Positions 1 to 5,516 of a DNA stretch of 7,364 bases are shown here, one piece after another. The DNA is from an uncultured Faecalibacterium sp. Its GTDB lineage: Bacteria; Bacillota; Clostridia; Oscillospirales; Ruminococcaceae. The first letter of the stretch is position 1; the number at the start of each line of letters is the position of its first letter. Location: the NCBI GenBank assembly GCA_902463905.1, contig CABQHF010000105.1, forward strand, positions 1 through 7,364, given 5' to 3'. The translations under genes and the position numbers were made by a program. Below the pieces are notes generated by a model that saw only the letters and a list, made by a program, of their open reading frames with translations, ran no database searches and was not told the origin of the DNA.

Positions 1-677
1 AGGTCATGGAAAAGGTGAACAAGGTGCTGTATGAGTCCAAGCTCATCGGCTACCCTAAGCCCTGGAAGAACAAGGTGCGCACCTTCTGCCAGAATCCCGG
101 CGGCTTTGTGGCACAGGAAAACTACGACAATGACCTGGCCGTGGTCAATGGCCACAGCTACAAGGAAAAGAAGAGCGCCAACACCAACTTGGCCATTCTG
201 GTGTCCCACAACTTTACCGAGCCCTTCAACCAGCCCATTGCCTACGCCCAGAAGGTGGGCGAGCTGACCAACATGCTGGGTGCAGGCCACATCATGGTGC
301 AGCGCTACGGCGACATTCTGGACGGCAAGCGCACCTGGCAGAAGGAGCTGGCCCAGTCCAACGTCAAGCCCACCCTGAAGGATGCTGTGGCCGGTGATAT
401 CACCGCCGCCATGCCCTACCGTGCCATGACCAACATCATCGAGTTCATCAAGATGCTGGATATGGTGGTGCCCGGCTTTGCCGCCAACGAGACCCTGCTG
501 TACAGCCCGGAGCTGAAGTTCTACTCCAACAAGGTCAAGATGGACGAGAACCTCGACACCAACATCAAGGGCCTGCACTGCCTGGGCGACTCCTCCGGCT
601 GGACCCGGGGCCTGATGATGGCGTCCGTCATGGGCGTGCTCATGGGCCGGAAGCTGGCTGAAAAAGAAGGCTGCTGA
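1..677 (+). CDS. NAD(P)/FAD-dependent oxidoreductase, C-terminal part (5' end outside window)
   Basis: This is the C-terminal portion, about 224 residues, of a flavoprotein resembling the uncharacterised FAD-dependent dehydrogenase group (COG2509-like). The reading frame is open to the left edge, so the start and the N-terminal dinucleotide-binding fold are missing. Counting from the ATG at 6, there is an RTFCQNPGG segment at residues 25-33, and near the C-terminus GLHCLGDSSGWTRGL (189-203). The latter resembles the closing FAD-contact motif (GD...TRGL...A) of this family, in which the flavin is bound again by the C-terminal part. The substrate cannot be told from sequence; the family is usually treated as cytoplasmic redox enzymes of unknown role. 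The gene ends at a TGA and is followed by a palindromic repeat and a strong terminator. The ATG at 6 is probably internal rather than the true start. Confidence 0.8.
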   Translation, partial: VMEKVNKVLYESKLIGYPKPWKNKVRTFCQNPGGFVAQENYDNDLAVVNGHSYKEKKSANTNLAILVSHNFTEPFNQPIAYAQKVGELTNMLGAGHIMVQRYGDILDGKRTWQKELAQSNVKPTLKDAVAGDITAAMPYRAMTNIIEFIKMLDMVVPGFAANETLLYSPELKFYSNKVKMDENLDTNIKGLHCLGDSSGWTRGLMMASVMGVLMGRKLAEKEGC

Positions 678-682
678 ATCAA

Positions 683-756
683 AACCCTCTCAGGCGCTGT
701 CGCGCCAGCTCCCCCTTCGGGAGAGCTGGCATCGCGTAGCGATGACTGAGAGGGTT
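683..756. repeat. Cloverleaf-like palindromic intergenic repeat
   Basis: An outer perfect 11-bp inverted repeat (AACCCTCTCAG at 683-693, CTGAGAGGGTT at 746-756) encloses three further hairpins: GGCGC/GCGCC (693-697 with 702-706), GCCAGCTC/GAGCTGGC (704-711 with 723-730), and ATCGC/GCGAT (731-735 with 739-743). The whole would fold as a multi-arm cruciform on either strand. It has no terminal T-tract and no coding potential, and it lies between the end of the oxidoreductase gene and a separate terminator. The form fits a short MITE- or REP-like dispersed element. I infer from general familiarity with Oscillospirales genomes that such elements are multicopy; copy number cannot be seen here. Confidence 0.6.
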
Positions 757-790
757 CAGCCCGTAAGGGCATTTGCAAGAGATTTTCAGT

Positions 791-834
791 AAAAAAGGAC
801 TATTGCACAGGGTTGTGTGCAATAGTCCTTTTTG
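791..834. terminator. Bidirectional rho-independent terminator between convergent genes
   Basis: There is a perfect 18-bp stem, 792-809 with 816-833, and a 6-nt loop (GGGTTG). It is bordered by an A-run on the left and a T-run on the right, so each strand ends in U residues. It sits between the rightward oxidoreductase gene and the leftward cyclophilin gene, only about 10 bp after the latter's stop, and should serve both. Confidence 0.92.
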
Positions 835-843
835 CTTGTGCTA

Positions 844-1320
844 TTAGCCCTCGATGAGCTCCACGGTCTTCATCTTGACCGGGGTGGTGGGCTTATCGTT
901 CCAGTCGGTGCGCACAGCGGCGATCTTGTCCACGACATCCATGCCGGCCACGACCTTGCCAAAGGCGGCATACTGGCCGTCCAGGTGGGGTGCATCCTGG
1001 TGCATGATGAAGAACTGGCTGCCTGCGCTGTTGGGGTTCATGCTGCGGGCCATGCTAATGACGCCACGGGTGTGCTTGAGGGGATTGTTGACGCCGTTTG
1101 CGGCAAACTCACCCTTGATGTTCCAGCCGGGGCCGCCGGTGCCGGTGCCCAGGGGGCAGCCGCCCTGGATCATAAAGCCGGGGATCACACGGTGGAAGGT
1201 CAGGCCGTTGTAAAAGCCCTCGCTGACCAGCTTTTTGAAATTCTCACAGGTGATGGGGGCGACTTCTTCATTCAGTTCAATGTCGATGACGCCGCCGTCT
1301 TCCATAGTAATGCGAACCAT
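844..1320 (-). CDS. Peptidyl-prolyl cis-trans isomerase, cyclophilin type
   Basis: This is a 158-residue single-domain cyclophilin that catalyses cis-trans isomerisation of Xaa-Pro bonds and helps protein folding. Signature segments are FHRVIPGFMIQGG (42-54, with the catalytic Arg44), SAGSQFFIM (98-106, with Gln102 and Phe104) and HLDGQYAAFGKV (112-123). His112 stands where the human protein has Trp121, the residue important for cyclosporin binding, which is common in bacterial forms. There is no signal peptide or lipobox, so it should be cytoplasmic. The ATG at 1320 was chosen over an in-frame ATG at 1425 because the conserved beta strand (MVRITMEDG) begins there and AAGGAG lies 12 bp upstream (1333-1338). 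The longer version would add a low-complexity tail covering the promoter. It appears monocistronic, with its own promoter and terminator. Confidence 0.95.
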   Translation of the reverse strand: MVRITMEDGGVIDIELNEEVAPITCENFKKLVSEGFYNGLTFHRVIPGFMIQGGCPLGTGTGGPGWNIKGEFAANGVNNPLKHTRGVISMARSMNPNSAGSQFFIMHQDAPHLDGQYAAFGKVVAGMDVVDKIAAVRTDWNDKPTTPVKMKTVELIEG

Positions 1321-1397
1321 AACGCTACAATACTCCTTTTGTGTTGACCCCGCAGCGGGGGTGTGTGCGGCAGGTCTGCCTGCCGGATATCTCTTAT

Positions 1398-1425
1398 AGT
1401 ATACCATAGCTTTTGCAGGTTGCAA
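1398..1425 (-). promoter_or_regulatory. Promoter of the cyclophilin gene
   Basis: Read on the minus strand, TTGCAA (1420-1425) is followed by a 16-bp spacer and TATACT (1398-1403), preceded by TGG, an extended -10. The predicted start near 1391 gives a leader of about 70 nt with two small GC-rich hairpins (1368-1385 and 1348-1360) before the ribosome binding site. Confidence 0.6.
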
Positions 1426-1499
1426 CGCCGTAAAAGCAACGTTTTTGTTAAAAATCGGCTAAAGTTCCGTAATGCAACCGGAGTTTACGCTCTGGTTGG

Positions 1500-1528
1500 T
1501 GGACGCAACCGGGCTTTTGTGCTAAAAT
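1500..1528 (+). promoter_or_regulatory. Promoter of the membrane-anchored HTH gene
   Basis: TGGACG (1500-1505) matches the -35 consensus at 4 of 6 positions. It is followed by 17 bp and TAAAAT (1523-1528) with an upstream TGC giving an extended -10. GCAACCGG occurs at 1474-1481 and again at 1505-1512 inside the spacer, so it could be a regulator site. The spacing to the AAGGAGG ribosome binding site (1561-1567) is normal. Confidence 0.5.
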
Positions 1529-1575
1529 CGTGCCACAAAAACCACAAGAGAAAGCTACCAAAGGAGGAAACGAAT

Positions 1576-1986
1576 ATGAAAAGTGATTTTCTGACCAACC
1601 TTTTTTTCAGAGCGCTCCAGACGGTGAGCATAGCGACGATGATCGTGCGGCTGCTACTGCCGGTGGCCATTGTGGCTGCACTCTATCTGCTCTGGCGCAT
1701 TGCCCGCAATCTGGAAAAACCGCCCAAACTCACGGAGGAAGTCAAGATCGTGCGCAAGTCACTTTCTGAAATGCTCAAGGAGAACCGCACCCGCTGCAAG
1801 ATGACGCAGGAGTTTGTGGCCGAAAGCATCGGCGTGAGCCGACAGGCAGTGTCCAAGTGGGAAAACGGCACCTCGGAGCCGAACACCTCCAACCTGATGG
1901 CACTGGCAAAGCTGTACGGCATCCCGGCAGAGGACCTGCTCAAGGGCGTGGAAAGCGCACTGGAAGCACAGGAAAAAGAATCATAA
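1576..1986 (+). CDS. Membrane-anchored helix-turn-helix (XRE family) regulator
   Basis: This 136-residue protein has one hydrophobic segment near the N-terminus (about residues 19-41, followed by RIAR) and a Cro/C1-type helix-turn-helix domain at the C-terminus (about 63-123). In that domain MTQEFVAESIGVSRQAVSKWENG contains the HTH and its recognition helix. The positive residues after the membrane segment place the DNA-binding domain inside the cell. The order (anchor first, DNA-binding domain last) is the reverse of many membrane-bound XRE proteins. The ATG at 1576 is fixed by AAGGAGG eight bp upstream; an in-frame upstream ATG (1363) would run through the promoter and adds no recognisable sequence. 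The target is unknown; the divergent cyclophilin promoter or its own promoter are possible. Its TAA directly abuts the stop of the opposing DUF4130-like gene, leaving no room for a terminator. Confidence 0.82.
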   Translation: MKSDFLTNLFFRALQTVSIATMIVRLLLPVAIVAALYLLWRIARNLEKPPKLTEEVKIVRKSLSEMLKENRTRCKMTQEFVAESIGVSRQAVSKWENGTSEPNTSNLMALAKLYGIPAEDLLKGVESALEAQEKES

Positions 1987-2778
1987 CTCCTCCCGCAGCT
2001 CCACCATATCCGCCCAGAAGCGCTTGGGGCAATGGGTCATGCGGCCTTTTTCGTTGTGGCGCGCTTTGATCTCCAGCGTTTTGTAGAACTGCGTCCACAG
2101 CGCCTGAAACTGCTGCTCCCGCGCGCTGGGCGGCGGCAGCTCCAAGGGCGCTGCCAGCTCCAGCAGCCGGGTGCTGTGTCCCTCGTGCAGCAGCACCGCC
2201 TGATGGACGGCATCGTAGATCATGAAATCCTCCTCCGGGAAGCGTCCGCAGAAGTGCGGGCGCAGCAGGGGGAGGATATAATTTTTGGGGTGGATGACCG
2301 CGCCCAGCATCCCGTCGTGCTCCTCGAACCGCACAAAGCCCTGAAACTTGTCTACCTCCCAGTCCAGACTTTTTTTCATGGCGTAGAGGGGCGCGACCAC
2401 CGGGTGCCCCTCCCGCTTGACCGTGCCCGGACCCAGTGCAAAGGCCAGATGCAGAAAGCGGAGCAGCAGCAGCTCCTTGTCCTCCTGCCCGGAGAGAAAA
2501 TCCCGGCTGACGAGGTACTCGGTCTCTGCGCCCAGCTTTTTGCCAAAGCTGGCAAATACCCGGCGGGCAATGGCGGGGTCGGTGGAGATCTCCTTGACCG
2601 GGTAGAGGGTGGCCGTTTCCCGCTGGGGCGTCCACACCGCAAAGGGAAGCTCGTGCTGGACAAAGCTCTCGTACACGCAGCACAAAAAGCCCTCAAAGCT
2701 GCCGTCATACAGGTAGACCACGTCGGCATCGTGCAGCTTGCGTGCCCCCTTGGGGCTTACAGCGCTTTGGCAAGACAT
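1981..2778 (-). CDS. DUF4130 / TIGR03915-like putative DNA repair or metabolism protein
   Basis: This 265-residue protein matches, by recognisable pattern, the family found next to the UDG-linked radical SAM protein (TIGR03915, DUF4130). Characteristic parts are VYLYDGSFEGFLCCVYESF (21-39), LLRFLHLAFALG (105-116), HPVVAPLYAMKKSLDWEVDKFQGFVRF (125-151), HPKNYILPLLRPHFCGRFPEEDFMIYD (163-189) and a C-terminal LW..FYKTLEIKAR.N......CPKRFW segment (227-255). No uracil-DNA glycosylase domain is fused to it, unlike the longer relatives in some Gram-negatives. The reaction is not known; a role in DNA repair or modification is an annotation inference from the neighbourhood of the family. The ATG at 2778 lies inside the upstream radical SAM gene (22-bp overlap), with AGGAGG seven bp before it, so translation is probably coupled. 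No terminator follows, because the opposing HTH gene abuts. Confidence 0.85.
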   Translation of the reverse strand: MSCQSAVSPKGARKLHDADVVYLYDGSFEGFLCCVYESFVQHELPFAVWTPQRETATLYPVKEISTDPAIARRVFASFGKKLGAETEYLVSRDFLSGQEDKELLLLRFLHLAFALGPGTVKREGHPVVAPLYAMKKSLDWEVDKFQGFVRFEEHDGMLGAVIHPKNYILPLLRPHFCGRFPEEDFMIYDAVHQAVLLHEGHSTRLLELAAPLELPPPSAREQQFQALWTQFYKTLEIKARHNEKGRMTHCPKRFWADMVELREEL

Positions 2779-4115
2779 TGCACCGCCTCCTCCCGCACCA
2801 TGCGCATGGCGGCCCGGGGCGGCACGCCCTGCCCGATAAGATTGTCCACGGCAGGCGGGCTGAACAGGCTCAGCTGCTCGCAGCTGCCGCTGAACACGTT
2901 GGGGTCGATGAGCGCCCGGGTGATGCACTCCCGCCCGGCGCTGCCGCGCCCCGGGTGTGCCCCGGCAAAGCCCCGGCAGGTGATGAAATACTGCGCCCGC
3001 TTGAGCACGACCCCCATCCGCCGGAGCTCGTCCAGCCCCAGCGCCGCCTGCTTGCGGGCGCGCCAGATGCGCCGGGCGCTTTTGGGGCCGATGCCCGGCA
3101 CCCGCAGCAGCATCTCGAAGGGGGCGCGGTTCACGTCCACCGGGAACAGCCCGTAGTGCTGCACCGCCCAGTTGCATTTGGGGTCCAGATAGGGGTTGAA
3201 GTTGGGGTTGTCCTGATCTAAAATTTCGTCTGCCTCGAACTGGTAGAACCGCAGCAGCCAGTCTGCCTGATACAGCCGGTGTTCCCGCAGCAGGGGCGGT
3301 TTGGTGTCCAGCGCGGGCAGGCGGGTGTCCTCGGCCACCGGGATGTAAGCCGAGTAGAACACCCGCTTGAGGCTGTACTTCTGGTACATGCCCTCGGTGA
3401 GCTTTAAAATGTGGTAGTCCGTTTCCGGCGAGGCCCCCACGATCATCTGGGTGCTCTGCCCGGCGGGAGCAAACTTGGGCGCGTGACGGTACAGGGTGAG
3501 CTCTTCCCGGCTGGCGGCACCGGACACCGCGATCTGCTTCATGGGCCGGAAGATGGAGTGCCGCCCCTTATCCGGGGCAAGCAGGTTCAGGCTGCGCTCG
3601 CTGGGCAGCTCCACATTCACGCTCAGGCGGTCGGCCAGATACCCCAGCTGCTGCAGAAGCTCCGGGCTGGTGCCGGGGATGGCCTTGGCGTGGATGTAGC
3701 CGCCAAAGCGGTATTCGCCCCGCAGCAGCCGCAGCACCGCCAGCATCCGCTCGGTGGTGTAGTCCGGGCTGCCCAGCACGGCGCTGGACAGGAACAACCC
3801 CTCGATGTAGTTGCGGCGGTAGAACTCCATGGTCAGCTCGGCCAGCTCCCGGGGCGCAAAGGTGGCGCGGGGGATATCGTTGGACTTGCGGTTGACGCAG
3901 TAGCCGCAGTCGAAGGAGCAGCAGTTGGTCATCAGCACCTTGAGCAGGCTCACACAGCGGCCGTCGGCGGTAAAGGCGTGGCAGCACCCCGGTGCATAGC
4001 AGCTGCCCACGGTTCCGGCCCGCGCCGTGCGGGAAGCCCCGCTGGAGGTGCAGGCTACGTCGTATTTGGCGCTGTCGGCCAGAATGGTCAGCTTATCCAT
4101 GAGTGTCTGTTCCAT
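2757..4115 (-). CDS. Putative DNA modification/repair radical SAM protein (TIGR03916-like)
   Basis: This is a 452-residue radical SAM enzyme. The 4Fe-4S cluster motif CxxxCxxC is C66-SFD-C70-GY-C73, preceded by KVLMTN. Several further cysteines lie nearby (C22, C39, C44, C45, C54, C65) and might bind a second metal site. AGQSTQMIVGA (218-228) is a conserved strand region. A helix-hairpin-helix segment, LLRVPGIGPKSARRIWRARK (336-355), suggests DNA contact. The architecture and the DUF4130 partner directly downstream fit the family named rSAM_link_UDG. The substrate is unknown; DNA repair or base modification is inferred. The ATG at 4115 has GGAGGT eight bp upstream (4124-4129); a longer frame to 4274 would cross a terminator-like hairpin and adds a non-conserved tail. 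It forms a two-gene operon with the DUF4130 gene. Confidence 0.9.
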   Translation of the reverse strand: MEQTLMDKLTILADSAKYDVACTSSGASRTARAGTVGSCYAPGCCHAFTADGRCVSLLKVLMTNCCSFDCGYCVNRKSNDIPRATFAPRELAELTMEFYRRNYIEGLFLSSAVLGSPDYTTERMLAVLRLLRGEYRFGGYIHAKAIPGTSPELLQQLGYLADRLSVNVELPSERSLNLLAPDKGRHSIFRPMKQIAVSGAASREELTLYRHAPKFAPAGQSTQMIVGASPETDYHILKLTEGMYQKYSLKRVFYSAYIPVAEDTRLPALDTKPPLLREHRLYQADWLLRFYQFEADEILDQDNPNFNPYLDPKCNWAVQHYGLFPVDVNRAPFEMLLRVPGIGPKSARRIWRARKQAALGLDELRRMGVVLKRAQYFITCRGFAGAHPGRGSAGRECITRALIDPNVFSGSCEQLSLFSPPAVDNLIGQGVPPRAAMRMVREEAVQCLAKAL

Positions 4116-4142
4116 AAAAATGCACCTCCGAACGGAAAAAAG

Positions 4143-4148
4143 AGTATA
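4143..4148 (-). promoter_or_regulatory. Possible -10 box of the radical SAM operon
   Basis: Minus-strand TATACT lies about 28 bp upstream of the start codon, just past the T-rich side of a terminator-like hairpin. It would give a leader of some 20 nt that includes the GGAGGT site. No convincing -35 box is visible at 16-18 bp, so either the promoter is weak or activated, or expression comes by read-through. Confidence 0.3.
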
Positions 4149-4185
4149 AAAGAAAAAGCCATACGCAAAACTGCAAATGGCTTTT
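4149..4185 (-). terminator. Terminator-like hairpin just upstream of the radical SAM operon
   Basis: A 9-bp stem AAAAGCCAT/ATGGCTTTT (4154-4162 with 4177-4185) can extend inward with a few more pairs. On the minus strand it is followed by a T-rich run (TTTTTCTTTT). It should end transcription coming from the S24 repressor gene, or act as an attenuator in the leader of the radical SAM operon if transcription starts further upstream. Confidence 0.6.
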
Positions 4186-4240
4186 GATTCAAAAAACAGA
4201 GGCATGCAGAAAACCTGTTTGCTCGCTCTTTTCGTAAAAT

Positions 4241-4274
4241 GTGTTTGGAGTGGCCCGCAGGCCACGACAAACAC
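4241..4274. terminator. Long hairpin after the S24 repressor gene
   Basis: GTGTTTG (4241-4247) pairs with CAAACAC (4268-4274) and GTGGCC (4250-4255) with GGCCAC (4260-4265), separated by opposed GA dinucleotides and closed by a CGCA loop. On the minus strand it is followed only by ATTTT, so it is a weak or partial terminator for the repressor gene, or a structured 3' end. It lies about 70 bp after the repressor stop. Confidence 0.45.
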
Positions 4275-4342
4275 GAAATAAAAAACAAATTTTCCGCTGA
4301 ATATGGCTAGAGTGAAACGGAGGCCATTTTAAAATAGAAGAT

Positions 4343-4975
4343 TTACCACTTGGCCTTGGTCTCCACCACGCGGCCGGCGATGTGCAGGTGGTTCAGATCC
4401 TCGCCCTTGATCACCAGTTCGTTGTAGGCGGGGTTGAAGGGCTGCAGCACCACACAGTTGCCGCGCTGGATGTAGCGCTTCAGGGTGCCCTCGCCCTCGT
4501 CGCCGTAGATCAGCACGCCCAGGTCGCCGTTTTCCAGCGTGTCCTGCTTGTGCACCAGGGCCAGGTCACCGTCCTGGATGCGGGGCTCCATGCTGTCACC
4601 GCGCACCACCAGATAGAAATAGTTGGAGGGATCCTTCACGCGGGCATACTCCTGCCCGTAGTCTTCCTCAAAGGCCAGAGCACCGTAACCGGCCTTCACG
4701 GTGCCGATCACCGGGATCAAGCTCTCGGAATAGCTGCCAAAGAAGCGCTCTTCCGGGGCGGACACGTTGCTCACCGGGCGGTACAGCCCCAGCAGATAGT
4801 CTGCCGTGGTGTTCAGCAGCTCCGCGATGCGGGCCACGGTGGAGGGGTCGGGGGAGGATTTGCCGCTTTCCCACTTGCCGACGGCCTGCTGGGTCACGCC
4901 GAGCTTTGCGGCGAGTTCTGCCTGGCTCACGCCCTGTTTTTTGCGGCACTGCTTCAATAGCTCTGAAAACGACAT
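4343..4975 (-). CDS. XRE-S24 family self-cleaving repressor (CI/LexA-like)
   Basis: This is a 210-residue transcriptional repressor. Residues about 5-62 form a Cro/C1 helix-turn-helix (SQAELAAKLGVTQQAVGKWESGKSSPDPSTV). Residues about 88-205 form the S24/LexA peptidase fold, with the Ala95-Gly96 cleavage pair (GTVKAGYG), nucleophile Ser128 (VVRGDSMEPRIQDGD) and general base Lys166 (EGTLKRY). The Ser-Lys spacing of 38 is nearly that of E. coli LexA. All parts needed for autocleavage are present, so it should be inactivated after DNA damage when RecA is activated. The ATG at 4975 has AAAGGAG seven bp upstream (4983-4989). It could be a phage-derived repressor or a chromosomal stress regulator; it lies on the chromosomal side of the tRNA genes, upstream of a putative DNA repair operon. 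Targets are unknown, and self-regulation is likely by analogy. Confidence 0.92.
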   Translation of the reverse strand: MSFSELLKQCRKKQGVSQAELAAKLGVTQQAVGKWESGKSSPDPSTVARIAELLNTTADYLLGLYRPVSNVSAPEERFFGSYSESLIPVIGTVKAGYGALAFEEDYGQEYARVKDPSNYFYLVVRGDSMEPRIQDGDLALVHKQDTLENGDLGVLIYGDEGEGTLKRYIQRGNCVVLQPFNPAYNELVIKGEDLNHLHIAGRVVETKAKW

Positions 4976-5020
4976 GGTAATTCTCCTTTACATCCAGAGG
5001 GGGATTCTTTTGATGGTTTT

Positions 5021-5049
5021 ATTATACAACAAAAAGATGTTTCTGTAAA
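5021..5049 (-). promoter_or_regulatory. Promoter (and possible operator) of the S24 repressor gene
   Basis: Minus-strand TTTACA (5044-5049), a 17-bp spacer and a perfect TATAAT (5021-5026) make a near-consensus promoter. A small dyad, AACA-N6-TGTT (5028-5031 with 5038-5041), fills the spacer and could be an operator for self-repression. The dyad is short and may be chance. Confidence 0.75.
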
Positions 5050-5052
5050 GAG

Positions 5053-5128
5053 CTTTCTGCAAGCGGAGCAAAAAAAGGTTGTGGGTGACGGCGGCTTTTC
5101 CCACCATCCTGAAAAAATTTGCAGAAAG
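5053..5128. repeat. 10-bp inverted repeat flanking the divergent promoter region
   Basis: CTTTCTGCAA (5053-5062) and TTGCAGAAAG (5119-5128) are perfect inverted copies. Each lies 2-3 bp upstream of a -35 box: that of the S24 repressor on the minus strand and that of the tRNA operon on the plus strand. Read in the direction of each promoter, both carry TTGCAGAAAG followed by the -35 element. Confidence 0.7.
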
Positions 5129-5130
5129 GC

Positions 5131-5159
5131 TTGACAGCACGCGGCAAATCTGGTAAATT
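5131..5159 (+). promoter_or_regulatory. Promoter of the tandem tRNA-Ser operon
   Basis: A perfect TTGACA (5131-5136), a 17-bp spacer and TAAATT (5154-5159) with a TGG extended -10 are present. The predicted start lies near 5166, about 33 nt before the first tRNA. No promoter is visible between the two tRNA genes, so they are probably co-transcribed. Confidence 0.8.
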
Positions 5160-5198
5160 AAATAGGCATTCGACACGGCGTAAGGCGAGTGTCCACAA

Positions 5199-5286
5199 GG
5201 AGAGATGTCCGAGTGGTTTAAGGAAGCAGTCTTGAAAACTGCCGTACGGCAACGTACCGTGGGTTCGAATCCCACTCTCTCCGCCA
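5199..5286 (+). tRNA. tRNA-Ser (anticodon UGA)
   Basis: An 88-nt tRNA with encoded CCA (5284-5286). The acceptor stem is GGAGAGA (5199-5205) with TCTCTCC (5276-5282), with discriminator G5283. The anticodon arm is GCAGT/ACTGC around the loop CTTGAAA, so the anticodon is TGA at 5233-5235, reading UCA-type serine codons. The long variable arm (GTACG/CGTAC) marks it as class II, as expected for serine. Confidence 0.97.
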
Positions 5287-5320
5287 TTTTTTATTGAATA
5301 AGTGTAACACACTTTGCTCT

Positions 5321-5414
5321 GGAGTAGTACTCAAGAGGCCGAAGAGGCGCCCCTGCTAAGGGCGTAGGTCGTCTAAACAACGGCGCGAGGGTTCAAATCC
5401 CTCCTACTCCGCCA
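5321..5414 (+). tRNA. tRNA-Ser (anticodon GCU)
   Basis: A 94-nt class II tRNA with encoded CCA. The acceptor stem is GGAGTAG (5321-5327) with CTACTCC (5404-5410). The anticodon stem is CGCCC/GGGCG and the loop CTGCTAA, with anticodon GCT at 5355-5357 for AGC/AGU serine codons. The T arm is GAGGG-TTCAAAT-CCCTC (5387-5403), and a 22-nt variable region is present. It lies 34 bp after tRNA-Ser(UGA); a small hairpin (5300-5314) lies in between. Its 3' end is a plausible integration target for the neighbouring prophage. Confidence 0.97.
5387..5414 (+). other. Candidate prophage attachment core (3' end of tRNA-Ser(GCU))
   Basis: Phage integrases often use the T arm and acceptor end of a tRNA gene as core site, leaving the gene intact. 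Phage-type genes begin right after this tRNA, and three short direct repeats lie 100-140 bp beyond it. The second copy of the core would be at the far prophage end, outside the window, so the boundaries are inferred and not seen. Confidence 0.35.
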
Positions 5415-5415
5415 A

Positions 5416-5456
5416 GAAAATCCCTCGTGGTTTCGTGAAAACTGCGAGGGATTTTC
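5416..5456 (+). terminator. Terminator of the tRNA-Ser operon
   Basis: A perfect 12-bp stem, GAAAATCCCTCG (5416-5427) with CGAGGGATTTTC (5445-5456), has a partly paired 17-nt loop and begins directly after the tRNA CCA. The 3' side ends in a short T-run within the stem. It could also insulate the tRNAs from hicAB-side transcription. Confidence 0.85.
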
Positions 5457-5516
5457 CATTTGTACAGAATGACCCCGTGCGAAAGAAAACGGATAAAATA
5501 GAAGAACTTCCAAACT

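Noticed and set aside
832..1347. Plus-strand reading frame (171 aa) opposite the cyclophilin
   Set aside because: Antisense shadow running through the terminator; the cyclophilin signatures are on the other strand.
1348..1385. Cyclophilin leader hairpins considered as a riboswitch or attenuator
   Set aside because: The two hairpins are short, without a T-run or any recognisable aptamer core.
2032..3156. Long plus-strand reading frame (374 aa) opposite the DUF4130 gene
   Set aside because: The minus-strand frame shows clear family motifs; this one crosses two real genes and has no recognisable domain.
4120..4140. Possible SOS box near the radical SAM start (CCGAACGG)
   Set aside because: Only one half resembles the Firmicute LexA box (CGAAC...GTTCG); the second half with correct spacing is missing.
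3411..4187. Long plus-strand reading frame (258 aa) opposite the radical SAM gene
   Set aside because: It is a composition shadow of the GC-rich minus-strand gene: low-complexity Ala/Gly/His-rich protein, no ribosome binding site and no known domain.
4382..4960. Plus-strand reading frame (192 aa) opposite the repressor
   Set aside because: Antisense shadow; the minus strand has complete HTH and S24 motifs with a good promoter and ribosome binding site.
4988..5312. Minus-strand frames with a GESGIRTHGT-like stretch over tRNA-Ser(UGA)
   Set aside because: This is the well-known spurious protein from the antisense strand of tRNA-Ser; it overlaps an intact tRNA gene.
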